NCBI GenBank assembly: GCA_003152485.1
Contig: PMAE01000018.1
Coordinates: forward strand, 32,462 to 78,209
Reading direction: 5' to 3'
Length of the DNA: 45,748 bases
From: Gemmatimonadota bacterium
GTDB lineage: Bacteria > Gemmatimonadota > Gemmatimonadetes > Gemmatimonadales > Gemmatimonadaceae
In this document: positions 1 to 7,613 of the stretch, in pieces
Numbering within the stretch: position 1 is the stretch's first letter
How the letters are laid out: the number at the start of each line of letters is the position of its first letter
Notes under the pieces: generated by a model
Told to the model about the DNA's origin: nothing
Database searches by the model: none
The model's input: the letters and a program-made list of their open reading frames with translations, nothing else
Translations under genes and position numbers: made by a program

Positions 1-28
1 GATCGGTGATCGGTGATCGGTGTGCGGT
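1..28. repeat. Heptanucleotide tandem array at the window edge
   Basis: The window opens with three perfect copies of GATCGGT (positions 1-21) and a degenerate fourth, GTGCGGT (22-28). The array may continue beyond the left edge. It lies 13 bp after the crcB stop codon (42-44, minus strand), a position like that of the other 7-bp-period arrays in this window. Confidence 0.75.
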
Positions 29-41
29 TGGCCCCTCCACG

Positions 42-431
42 CTATCCGCTGCCCTTCACCCACCGCGCGAGCGCAAAGCCGGCAAACGTCCCGGCCAGCG
101 CCAATCCCACGCTCGCCGCGGCATACAGCGCGGCCCGTCCGGTCGAGCCCTCTTCAACGAGAATGGCCAGCTCGAAGCTGAATGTCGAGAAGGTCGTGTA
201 GCCGCCGCATATCCCGGTCGTCAGAAACGCCCGCAGCGCCGGCGAGTCGGCTGACGTGTCGAGCACCATCCGCACGATGAATCCGAGCAGCATCGATCCG
301 GTGAGGTTGATGACGAGCGTCCCCACCGGGAACGTGGTGCCGACCCGCTGCTGTATCGCGAGACCGATGAGCAGCCGACCAACGCTGCCGATCGCTCCGC
401 CCACCGCGACTGCCCCGATGATTGCGCCCAT
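42..431 (-). CDS. crcB: Fluoride-specific ion channel CrcB/FluC
   Basis: This is a small inner-membrane protein that exports fluoride as a dual-topology dimer. From the ATG at 431 it is 129 aa, the normal length for the family, with four hydrophobic segments. The signature GGYTTFSTFSFE and the VINLTGS segment in helix 2 are both present and characteristic of FluC. The frame stays open to 551, but the extra N-terminal residues are hydrophilic and would overlap the divergent thioredoxin gene, so I chose the internal ATG. There is one gene copy here, not the paired crcB genes of some bacteria. I see no clear fluoride riboswitch in the short upstream region. Confidence 0.93.
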   Translation of the reverse strand: MGAIIGAVAVGGAIGSVGRLLIGLAIQQRVGTTFPVGTLVINLTGSMLLGFIVRMVLDTSADSPALRAFLTTGICGGYTTFSTFSFELAILVEEGSTGRAALYAAASVGLALAGTFAGFALARWVKGSG

Positions 432-537
432 GAGTCCGATAAGTATGGCGACTGACGATTTGTTGACGCTACGTTTCGATTGGGCCGCGCTCGCGGCCGC
501 TGACCACCACCCGCACGATGCCTCACCACTCCCGACC

Positions 538-999
538 GTGACGCCTGACACCGATCAGTCGACCAAGCACGTGACCGTCCGCTGCCAATTCTGCGAAACG
601 TGGAATCGGGTGGACGCCGGCCGCGCGCATGCACACCCGACGTGCGGCAAATGCGGACGCCCGCTGCTGCTCGATCGCCCGGTTCCGCTCTCCGACGACA
701 CCTTCCGGCGGACGATCGACGCCAGTGAGCTCCCGGTCCTCGTGGATTTCTACGCCGACTGGTGTGGACCCTGCAAGGCGATGGCGCCCGCCATTGATGC
801 CGTGGCCGCTGCGTACCGCGGCCGCGCACTCGTCGGGAAGCTCGATACCGACCGCGCACCACAAACCGCGAGCGAATTCCAGATCCGCAGCATCCCGACG
901 GTCATCGTGTTTCACGGGGGCCGGGAGATCGCGCGCCAATCCGGGGGGATGCCACAACGCGCGCTCGAGGATTTGCTCGTCCGCGCCACGCCAACCTAG
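538..999 (+). CDS. trxC: Thioredoxin-2 (zinc-finger thioredoxin)
   Basis: A cytoplasmic protein-disulfide reductase of the Trx2 type. Counting from the GTG at 538, the N-terminal zinc knuckle has Cys16/Cys19 and Cys36/Cys39. The thioredoxin fold follows, with the active site WCGPC at 75-79 and the cis-proline segment RSIPTVIVF. The length of 153 aa matches the family (about 140 aa). An upstream ATG at 445 would add 31 residues with no family counterpart and leave only 13 bp to the divergent crcB start; GTG 538 is preferred but not certain. Trx2 proteins are usually tied to oxidative stress; no regulator site is evident here. Confidence 0.9.
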   Translation: MTPDTDQSTKHVTVRCQFCETWNRVDAGRAHAHPTCGKCGRPLLLDRPVPLSDDTFRRTIDASELPVLVDFYADWCGPCKAMAPAIDAVAAAYRGRALVGKLDTDRAPQTASEFQIRSIPTVIVFHGGREIARQSGGMPQRALEDLLVRATPT

Positions 1000-1057
1000 C
1001 CGTGCCCCGGTGTGCATGCCCATGCCGGTGGTGGGCGCGCGTGACGTCGCATGTCGG

Positions 1058-1255
1058 TTACCACTCGAATTGCGACGCAATGACGAGACAGACTATGGCG
1101 AGGCTGCCCCAGATCACGGCGCGCAACCGCGCGCGCGGTGGCGGCGCCTCTCTGTCCTCGCCGCCCGCGCTCCATGAATCGTCGTGCAATGTCCGTCCGC
1201 GAAACACGCCGTCCAGCGCGAACAGAAGAAACAGGCAGGCGAGTATCGTAAACAT
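1058..1255 (-). CDS. Small two-helix membrane protein, unknown
   Basis: A 65-aa frame starting at the ATG at 1255. The N-terminus is a strong hydrophobic helix (FTILACLFLLFAL), followed by a charged, proline-containing linker and a second helix (AVIWGSLAIVCLVIA) ending in a short polar tail. This two-helix layout supports a real small membrane protein, but no family was recognised and no strong Shine-Dalgarno is visible. The frame stays open upstream to 1426, but that part reads like non-coding translation. Confidence 0.45.
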   Translation of the reverse strand: MFTILACLFLLFALDGVFRGRTLHDDSWSAGGEDREAPPPRARLRAVIWGSLAIVCLVIASQFEW

Positions 1256-1316
1256 GGTGGGTGACCGAAAGCACGCGACGAGCCGAGCGCGGACGACGCG
1301 GGAAACGCTAGAGTCG

Positions 1317-1350
1317 GGACCCGCACGCCGCCAGCCTCTGGCTGGGACGG
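1317..1350. other. Short hairpin in the intergenic gap
   Basis: In the gap between the small membrane protein and the glycosyltransferase, CCAGCC and GGCTGG flank a 3-nt loop (around 1330-1345). There is no T-tract, so it is unlikely to be an intrinsic terminator. Nothing else is recognisable in 1256-1440. Confidence 0.3.
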
Positions 1351-1440
1351 ATTCCGCATGAGGGCCACCCAACCACGAGCGATTGGTCAGGTCTCCTCCC
1401 GCCCGCCGGCAACTCGGCGCGGCCACCGACGACGACGAAT

Positions 1441-2631
1441 GTGACTACGATCGCGCGCGAGCGGCCGCGTGCGGCGATCCGCCCCGTCGATCCATCCGCG
1501 CTCCGGCTCGCCCTCTTTACCGACAGCTACCCGCCCCAGCTCAACGGTGTCGCGCTCCTTCTGGGACGACTCGTCGAGGCGGTGCGCGCGCGGGGCGCCA
1601 CGGTGCGGGTCTACACGACGAGTGATCCCGCGGGCGCGGAGGCGGATGACGTCCGCCGATGGCCCAGCATGGCCTTCTGGGCGTACCCGGAACACCGGCT
1701 CGCCCTCCCCACGCAGCCGCGCGTCCGGCGCGAGCTACGCACCTGGCAGCCGACTCTCGTACACGCAGCCAGCCCCTTCGGGATGGGGCTCGCCGCCCGC
1801 GCGGCTGCCCGGGCGCTCCGAGTCCCGTTCGTCACGTCCTATCACACGAACTGGAGCGCGTACAGCAGCTTCTACCAGATGGGGGCCCTGCGCGGGACGG
1901 CATGGCATTACCTGCGCTGGTTCCACAACGGCGGCGCTCGGACCTACTGCCCAACACACGCGGTCGAAGACGAGCTCGCTGCTCGCGGGTTCCGGCACAT
2001 GGCGCTCTGGAGTCGCGGGGTGGACAGTGTCCGCTTCAACCCCTCGTTTCGTTCGGACACGCTCCGCGCCCGCCTCGGGGTCGCCGATGACACGGTGCTG
2101 GCGATCTACGTCGGACGCCTGGGCGCCGAGAAAGGCCTCGCCGTCGCGCTCGAGGGCATGCACGAGGTGATGCGGGTCGCGCCCGGCCGCGTCCAATGCG
2201 CCATCGCGGGCGACGGACCCTATGCCGCCGAGGCCCGGCGACGGGCGCCGCTAGGGACGATCTTCATGGGCCGCCTGACCGGGGATGCCCTCAGTGAGTT
2301 CTATGCATCCGCCGATCTCTTCATGTTCCCCTCGACCACCGACACGTTCGGCAATGTGCTGCTGGAAGCCATGGCGTCGGGGCTCCCGATCGTCGGCGCC
2401 GATGTCGGACCCACCCGCGAGCTGCTGGCTGCACACACCGGCGTCACGTTCGCGCCCGGCGATCCAGCGGCGTTTGCGCGCCAGCTGGTGGCGTTGGCCG
2501 CCGACGTCGGTCGCCGCGCCCTCCTGGCCCGCAACGCCCTCGAATTCGCTCGCCGCTGTTCCTGGGACCGGGTGTGGGACACCCTTGTGGGCGACTACGG
2601 CGCGGTGATGGCCGAGGCCAGTCCCAGGTAA
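1441..2631 (+). CDS. GT4-family glycosyltransferase (MgtA/PimB-like)
   Basis: A 396-aa GT-B fold enzyme starting at a GTG. The N-terminal domain opens with the typical LALFTDSYPPQLNGVA strand-loop, where the acceptor side binds. The C-terminal Rossmann domain has YVGRLGAEKGL and the donor-binding motif TDTFGNVLLEAMASGLP. The N-terminal pattern and the TDTFGNVLLEA segment resemble GDP-mannose-dependent alpha-mannosyltransferases and sulfoquinovosyl/glycolipid transferases. The sugar and acceptor cannot be read from the sequence. It probably acts at the inner face of the cytoplasmic membrane in glycolipid or polysaccharide synthesis. No other glycan genes adjoin it. Confidence 0.88.
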   Translation: MTTIARERPRAAIRPVDPSALRLALFTDSYPPQLNGVALLLGRLVEAVRARGATVRVYTTSDPAGAEADDVRRWPSMAFWAYPEHRLALPTQPRVRRELRTWQPTLVHAASPFGMGLAARAAARALRVPFVTSYHTNWSAYSSFYQMGALRGTAWHYLRWFHNGGARTYCPTHAVEDELAARGFRHMALWSRGVDSVRFNPSFRSDTLRARLGVADDTVLAIYVGRLGAEKGLAVALEGMHEVMRVAPGRVQCAIAGDGPYAAEARRRAPLGTIFMGRLTGDALSEFYASADLFMFPSTTDTFGNVLLEAMASGLPIVGADVGPTRELLAAHTGVTFAPGDPAAFARQLVALAADVGRRALLARNALEFARRCSWDRVWDTLVGDYGAVMAEASPR

Positions 2632-2663
2632 CATCGTGACCTGCGGGACCCGCATCGCGTGTT

Positions 2664-4496
2664 ATGAGTGTGATGCGCGGACCGACGACCACCTCGACGA
2701 AAACAGCTCCTGGAACTGCCGCCGCCGGCGCCGCGCGCTGGGGGCTCGGCTGCGCCATTCTCGCCGGCGCCGTGCTTGTTGGATGCCGCCCCGGCACGCC
2801 GCCACCACTTGGGAGTCCGCGCGAAACCATGAGCGACATCGACCACGGCGCATCGGCGGCCGCGGTCGATGCCATGGATGCGATGGGCGCCGATGCCCGA
2901 CCCGATACCGAAGTCCACCTGGAATTGAGTCCACGACGGGCAGCCACCGCGGACGATTCGACGCGGGCCGACATGCTTCTGGTCGATGTCCGTGCCGCCC
3001 TGCGTCGGTACGCGGATGTACGAGTCGCCTCGGCCGACGGCTTCGAGGAGCTGCCCGACGTGGCCGGCAAGCACACCATGCATCATCTCTCCAATTGGGC
3101 GTGGGCCTCGGCCGAGGCTCGGCGTTTCGACCCGGCGAAGCCGACGTCGCTGCTGTATCGCGAAGACGCGGACGGCACCCTCCGGTTGGCGGGCGCTATG
3201 TACACGGCGCCCGGGTCGGCGACCACCGACGAATTGGATCAGCGGATCCCAGTGAGCCTTGCGCGCTGGCACCGGCACGTCAACTGGTGCACGCCGAAAG
3301 CCGCCAGTGGATCTCACTGGGTCGCGACCCAGAATGGATCACCGCTGTACGGTCCGCGCAGTCCCGTGGCGTCGCGCGACGCGTGCGCCGCGAAAGGCGG
3401 CGTCTTCTACCCCGCGGTGTTCGGGTGGATGGTGCACGTCGTGATTACCGGCTCCGACGATCCCGGCGTGGTGTGGCGCGGCGAGATCGCCAGCACCAAC
3501 GTGGACTCCGCGACGCCACACGATTCCACCGCGCACGACAGCACGCCACCAATCGCCGCGCAAAACTCGGCGCCGATAAGCGCTCCACTTCCGGTCCGCG
3601 CGCCCGTCACGCGACTCCCGGCGGCCACCACCGCGGTCGCCATCGCGAACCCCCGGCCCGAGCGGCCGACCACGATCGTCACGGTGGACACCCTCGCGCG
3701 GCCCGCGCGCCCGGCTCCCAGTGAGGCGACCACGCGCCCGTCGTCGCCACCGAGCGTGCCGAGTGCGCCGCCGCCTCAGGCGACACCGCTGACCGCGACG
3801 CGCGCGACTCCTACCGTGTTCGCCGCGCCCGTCGTCACCGCCGGGAGTTATCGCAGCGGGAATGCCACCGTCGCGTATGATCGCTTCCTGCCGCCCGGCC
3901 ATGAAGGGCGACACGCCGCCGTCGTGCTCCTGCACGATGGGATGGGGCTCGCGCAGCAGGCGGCGTCCTTCCACGAGCTCGTGATCGCGCTCGCCCAGCA
4001 CGGCTACGAGGTGGAGGTGGTGCACTATCTCGACCGCACCGGCACCGTGACCGTCGATGCCGACGCGCGGCGCGCCCACTTCCGCGAATGGGCCGGCTCG
4101 GTGCGTGATGCGCTCACCGATCTCGCGAACGCGCCCGGGGTCGATCCCGACAAGCTCGGCGTACTCGGCACCGGCATCGGCGCGACGCTGGCCCTGACGG
4201 TCGCGGCGACCGATCCGCGCGTCAAAGCGGTCGCCGAATACTCGGGGGCCATCCCCGTGCGGGCCGCGGCGCTGATTCAGCGCATGCCGCCGGTCTTGAT
4301 CGCGCAAGGCGACAAGGACCGCGGCCTGCCGCTCATCGAGGCGTACCGCATCCGCGCGATGTGCCAAGCGGTGCAGGCGCCGGTGGAACTCGATGTGTAT
4401 TACGGACAGGGGCACGTGATCGAAGGCGCCGACGCGGATAACCTCCGCCGCAAGACGCTCGCCTTCTTCGACCGCTACCTCACGGGCGCGCCCTAG
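2664..4496 (+). CDS. Lipoprotein: unknown His/Cys domain fused to a DLH-like pseudo-hydrolase
   Basis: A 610-aa exported protein. A hydrophobic segment ends in a lipobox with Cys41 (AVLVGC). Residues about 90-275 form a domain of unknown function that recurs in the gene at 31680-32486, with motifs FDPxxPTSLLY, GAMYTA, WHxHxNxCxPK and FGWMxHV. A proline/threonine-rich linker of about 120 residues follows. The C-terminal part (about 390-610) is a dienelactone-hydrolase-type alpha/beta hydrolase, with VVLLHDGMG, candidate Asp552 (GDKD) and His584 (GQGH). The nucleophile elbow reads GTGIG, so Gly504 sits where Cys or Ser belongs. It is therefore probably not a hydrolase of the usual kind. The spacing to the upstream glycosyltransferase is only 32 bp, so co-transcription is possible. 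Confidence 0.8.
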   Translation: MSVMRGPTTTSTKTAPGTAAAGAARWGLGCAILAGAVLVGCRPGTPPPLGSPRETMSDIDHGASAAAVDAMDAMGADARPDTEVHLELSPRRAATADDSTRADMLLVDVRAALRRYADVRVASADGFEELPDVAGKHTMHHLSNWAWASAEARRFDPAKPTSLLYREDADGTLRLAGAMYTAPGSATTDELDQRIPVSLARWHRHVNWCTPKAASGSHWVATQNGSPLYGPRSPVASRDACAAKGGVFYPAVFGWMVHVVITGSDDPGVVWRGEIASTNVDSATPHDSTAHDSTPPIAAQNSAPISAPLPVRAPVTRLPAATTAVAIANPRPERPTTIVTVDTLARPARPAPSEATTRPSSPPSVPSAPPPQATPLTATRATPTVFAAPVVTAGSYRSGNATVAYDRFLPPGHEGRHAAVVLLHDGMGLAQQAASFHELVIALAQHGYEVEVVHYLDRTGTVTVDADARRAHFREWAGSVRDALTDLANAPGVDPDKLGVLGTGIGATLALTVAATDPRVKAVAEYSGAIPVRAAALIQRMPPVLIAQGDKDRGLPLIEAYRIRAMCQAVQAPVELDVYYGQGHVIEGADADNLRRKTLAFFDRYLTGAP

Positions 4497-4507
4497 ATCA
4501 GGGCGCG
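4487..4507. terminator. Hairpin between convergent genes
   Basis: CGCGCCC (4487-4493) pairs with GGGCGCG (4501-4507) around a 7-nt loop that contains the TAG stop of the upstream plus-strand gene. The inverted repeat sits exactly between two convergent genes, so it could stop transcription from both sides, although it lacks a T-tract. Confidence 0.4.
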
Positions 4508-4512
4508 GGCGC

Positions 4513-5988
4513 TCACGCCTCGTCGGTGATGGCGGCCGCCGCCTCACGCAGCAGTCGCCACGCCTCTTCGACGTGTCGTCGCTCGGTTCGCAGGTTGCCG
4601 ATGGCGAGTCGGAGGGTGTACCGCCCCCCCAGCTTCGTGTGCGAGAGATACACGCGGCCGCCCGCGTTCACGCGCTCGAGAATCGCCGCCGTGATGGCGT
4701 CCTCGTGCTGCGGGTCCCCATTGGCGTGCCGCGCAACGGAGCGAAAACACACGAGCGAAAAATGCACGGGCGCCACCCGGTGCCACTCGGGGTCCGCGTC
4801 AACCCACCCCGCGAATTCGTGCGCCAGGGCGCAGTGGTGCCGGATGCGGTCGGCGAGCCCCAACGCCCCAAACACGCGCATCACCGCCCACAGCTTGAGG
4901 GCGCGGAATCTGTGTCCGAGTTGGACGCCGTAGTCCATGTAGTTCACCACCTCGTCGGGCGCATTCGTGACGAGATATTCTGGTACGAGGGTAAACGCGC
5001 GGCGCAGCACGTCGGGGCGGCGGGTATAGAGCGCCGAACAGTCGATGGGCGTGAACAGCCACTTGTGCGGGTTGACGACAAAGGAGTCTGCGCGGTCCAC
5101 CCCCGCGAGCACGCTCCGTAACTCCGGCACGACCGCCGCCGTCCCGCCGTACGCGCCATCGACGTGGAGCCACACGTTCTCTCGCTCGCACACGTCGGCG
5201 ATCGCCGGGACGGGGTCGATGCTCCCCGATCCGGTCGTGCCCACGGTCGCCACCACGGCCACTGGTAGGTACCCCCGCGCCCGGTCGTGGACGATCAACT
5301 CCCCGAGCAGGTCGGGACGCATGCGCCACTCGTCGTCCACGGGCACATGCACGACGTTGTCCTGGCCGAAGCCCAGCGTGACGGCGGCGCGGTCCACGGA
5401 CGAATGTGACTCCAACGAGGTGTAGACCCGGAGGACCGGAAGGTCGGGTCGCCCCGCGAGTCCGCGCGATCGGATCGCGAGCTCCGGGCGCGCTTCGCGT
5501 GCCGCCGCCAACGCCAGCATCGTCGAGATCGACGCGGTGTCGGTAATCATGCCGAACCACCCGGGCTGGAGTCCGAGGAGCTGTCGCAGCCAATCCAAGG
5601 TGCGCTGCTCGAGCTCCGTCGCCGCGGGGCTCGTCCGCCACAACATGCCGTTCACGTTGAGCGCCGCCGTCAACAGCTCGGCTAAGATCCCGGGCGCCGA
5701 TCCGGAGATGGCGAAGTAGGCGAAGAACCCCGGGTGGTTCCAATGGGTGACGCCGGGGATGATCACACGCTCGAAATCCGCCATGACGGCGGCGAACGGC
5801 TCGCCGAGCGCGGGCGGCGCGGCGGGGAGCGCCGCCGCCACGTCGCCGGGCGCGGCGCGGGAGAGGACTGGATACTGCTCGACGTCCGCCAGGTACCGGG
5901 CCACCCAATCGATGAGGGCGTGGCCAGCGACGGAGAACTCGGCCGGCGTCAGGTCGCCGGGCGCGCTATCGAGGGATGGCTCGGACAT
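4513..5988 (-). CDS. PLP-dependent group II (aromatic amino acid) decarboxylase
   Basis: A 491-aa cytoplasmic enzyme of the DDC/GAD superfamily (Pfam PF00282), expected to remove CO2 from an aromatic L-amino acid. It has the PLP lysine in NPHKW (Lys309), the ring-stacking His195 in SLESHSS, and Asp277 in HVDGAYGG, which contacts the pyridine nitrogen. N-terminal HWNHPGFFAYF matches the substrate-binding loop of aromatic decarboxylases. A tyrosine is kept in the mobile loop (NYMDYGVQLG), which in this family favours decarboxylation over aldehyde synthesis. The substrate (Tyr, Trp, Phe or DOPA) cannot be decided. It stands alone, convergent with the preceding lipoprotein gene. Confidence 0.9.
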   Translation of the reverse strand: MSEPSLDSAPGDLTPAEFSVAGHALIDWVARYLADVEQYPVLSRAAPGDVAAALPAAPPALGEPFAAVMADFERVIIPGVTHWNHPGFFAYFAISGSAPGILAELLTAALNVNGMLWRTSPAATELEQRTLDWLRQLLGLQPGWFGMITDTASISTMLALAAAREARPELAIRSRGLAGRPDLPVLRVYTSLESHSSVDRAAVTLGFGQDNVVHVPVDDEWRMRPDLLGELIVHDRARGYLPVAVVATVGTTGSGSIDPVPAIADVCERENVWLHVDGAYGGTAAVVPELRSVLAGVDRADSFVVNPHKWLFTPIDCSALYTRRPDVLRRAFTLVPEYLVTNAPDEVVNYMDYGVQLGHRFRALKLWAVMRVFGALGLADRIRHHCALAHEFAGWVDADPEWHRVAPVHFSLVCFRSVARHANGDPQHEDAITAAILERVNAGGRVYLSHTKLGGRYTLRLAIGNLRTERRHVEEAWRLLREAAAAITDEA

Positions 5989-6186
5989 GCGAGGCCGGAA
6001 TCAACGGCGCGCCACGGTCACGCGCTACCATCACGCGACACTGTCGCGCGCCACCAGCAGCCCCGGCCGCAACACGACGGGTCCAGCACGTCACCGGTCA
6101 ACGGAATGACGCTTCCCGCCACCCTCGGCCGATGCCGATCGCCATCTGTTGACCAGTGACTGACGCTCGCACGAGATCCTGCCGTC

Positions 6187-6864
6187 GTGACGATTCGCGA
6201 GTGCGCGCGGCCTGCGCGGGGAGAACGCTGGTTGGCGTGCGAGACCGCGACCAGTTTGGTGCGCGAAGCACAGGTGGGCGCGGTGCGGGAGCTCGAGGTG
6301 CTGCTGGCGGCGATGCGGCCCCTCCTGTTCGCGTATTTCGCCCGGCATGTCGAGGACGCCGCGGCGGACGATCTGTCGCAACGCGCGCTCCTCATCCTGG
6401 CGCGCGAGTATCGCCGGATCGTGCCGGAGAGCGCGGGCCAATGGGTGGTCACGATCGCGCGAAATGTGGTCCGCGACGAGCACCGTCGATCCGCCCGCGC
6501 GGCGGGCCGCCACGCCCCGGCGCACGAGGCCAACGCCGTAGCCACTCCGGACACCGTCGTGGGGGGGGTCGAGTACGACGAGCTTGCGCGCGCCGTCATC
6601 GGTGCCGCACATGTCGCCTGTTCTGCATCGCTGCGGGCCGTGGTTCTTGGTGTCGTCCGCGGGCTCGATGTGTCGGAGATCGCGCGCCAGGAAGGTGTGA
6701 GCCAGTCCGCCGTCCGCGTGCGACTGGCGCGTGCCCGCGTCGTCCTCCGGCGCGAGCTCCACCGCTTTCGCGACGATGCGATTTCGCGCGCGTACGCCCC
6801 TCGCGGCTCCCACGCGTGTGCTTCCGGCGCGGAGGTCCCGCTGGACGGCTCCCGGTCGCGGTGA
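6187..6864 (+). CDS. ECF-type sigma-70 family factor
   Basis: A 225-aa protein from a GTG start. Residues about 35-105 match sigma region 2 (DDLSQRALLILAREYRRIVPESAGQWVVTIARNVVRDEHRR). Residues 145-192 match region 4, a helix-turn-helix with GLDVSEIARQEGVSQSAVRVRLARA. The C-terminal 35 residues are an unaligned tail. ECF factors usually sit beside an anti-sigma gene. Here no anti-sigma is visible; the next gene, 11 bp downstream, is an exported DUF922 protease-like lipoprotein, so the two are probably co-transcribed. Its promoter targets are unknown. Confidence 0.85.
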   Translation: MTIRECARPARGERWLACETATSLVREAQVGAVRELEVLLAAMRPLLFAYFARHVEDAAADDLSQRALLILAREYRRIVPESAGQWVVTIARNVVRDEHRRSARAAGRHAPAHEANAVATPDTVVGGVEYDELARAVIGAAHVACSASLRAVVLGVVRGLDVSEIARQEGVSQSAVRVRLARARVVLRRELHRFRDDAISRAYAPRGSHACASGAEVPLDGSRSR

Positions 6865-6875
6865 AATACTAGGCT

Positions 6876-7610
6876 GTGGCTCATTCCTGGTGGTTCTGGC
6901 CCGCGATGGCCTCGCTGCTCGGTGGCTGTGCGTCCGTCCATCCCGCTGCGACCGCCGAGTCACCGCCCGGTCCCGAGCCGGCGCTGAGCCAGGAGGGCCA
7001 CACCGCACTCGCGCTCGCGGGCTCGCCCCCCGTGATCCCGGCCGGCGTCATCGTCACGGACGATACGGCCCGGTATCCAGTGGTCGGTACGACCGCCGCT
7101 GATCTCGGCCAGCAACTCGGGGTGGGCCGCGAAGACGCAACCGATCGGGAATACGTGGGTCTCACCGGTACGCAGGTGCGGTGGCAGTTCCGCGCGCAGC
7201 GGAGCGACAGCGGATGCGTACTCACCCAAACCACGGTCTTCCTCCGGATCGTGACGACGCTGCCGCAGTGGCTGCCACCGCCCGGCCCGCCGGATACGCT
7301 GACGCGGCAGTGGCTCACCTTTCTCGCCGCGACGCGCATCCACGAACACGGGCACCGCAACATCGCGCTGCATACCGCGGTGGATATCCTGCGCTCACTG
7401 GCCGACGTGCGAGGCCCGACCTGCGACGGCCTCGATGACATCGCCAACCTCAACGCCCACGCCGTCTGGGACCTGGGCCACCGGCGACAGCTCGCGTACG
7501 ATATCGCGACCATGCACGGCGCCACTCAGGGGTCGCGCTGGCCGCCGCCACGCACGCTGCCACGGCCGATGCCGGCCGGTGATTCCGCGGCGGTCGGCCC
7601 CGGGGTATAG
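6876..7610 (+). CDS. DUF922 lipoprotein, predicted zinc protease
   Basis: A 244-aa lipoprotein starting at GTG 6876. The signal peptide ends in the lipobox LLGGC (Cys18). The core (about 60-225) matches DUF922 (PF06037), a family annotated as predicted secreted Zn-dependent proteases. The metal motif HEHGH is at 156-160 (HExxH type), followed by RNIALHTAVDIL, and Cys114 and the Cys in GPTCDG may form a disulfide. A proline-rich tail ends the protein. It follows the sigma-factor gene by 11 bp, so both may respond to one envelope signal. The activity is inferred from the family and motif only. Confidence 0.85.
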   Translation: MAHSWWFWPAMASLLGGCASVHPAATAESPPGPEPALSQEGHTALALAGSPPVIPAGVIVTDDTARYPVVGTTAADLGQQLGVGREDATDREYVGLTGTQVRWQFRAQRSDSGCVLTQTTVFLRIVTTLPQWLPPPGPPDTLTRQWLTFLAATRIHEHGHRNIALHTAVDILRSLADVRGPTCDGLDDIANLNAHAVWDLGHRRQLAYDIATMHGATQGSRWPPPRTLPRPMPAGDSAAVGPGV

Positions 7611-7613
7611 CCG

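Noticed and set aside
3339-4547. A 402-codon open frame on the minus strand over the fused lipoprotein
   Set aside because: Antisense to the hydrolase-like domain; low-complexity Arg-rich composition and no motif.
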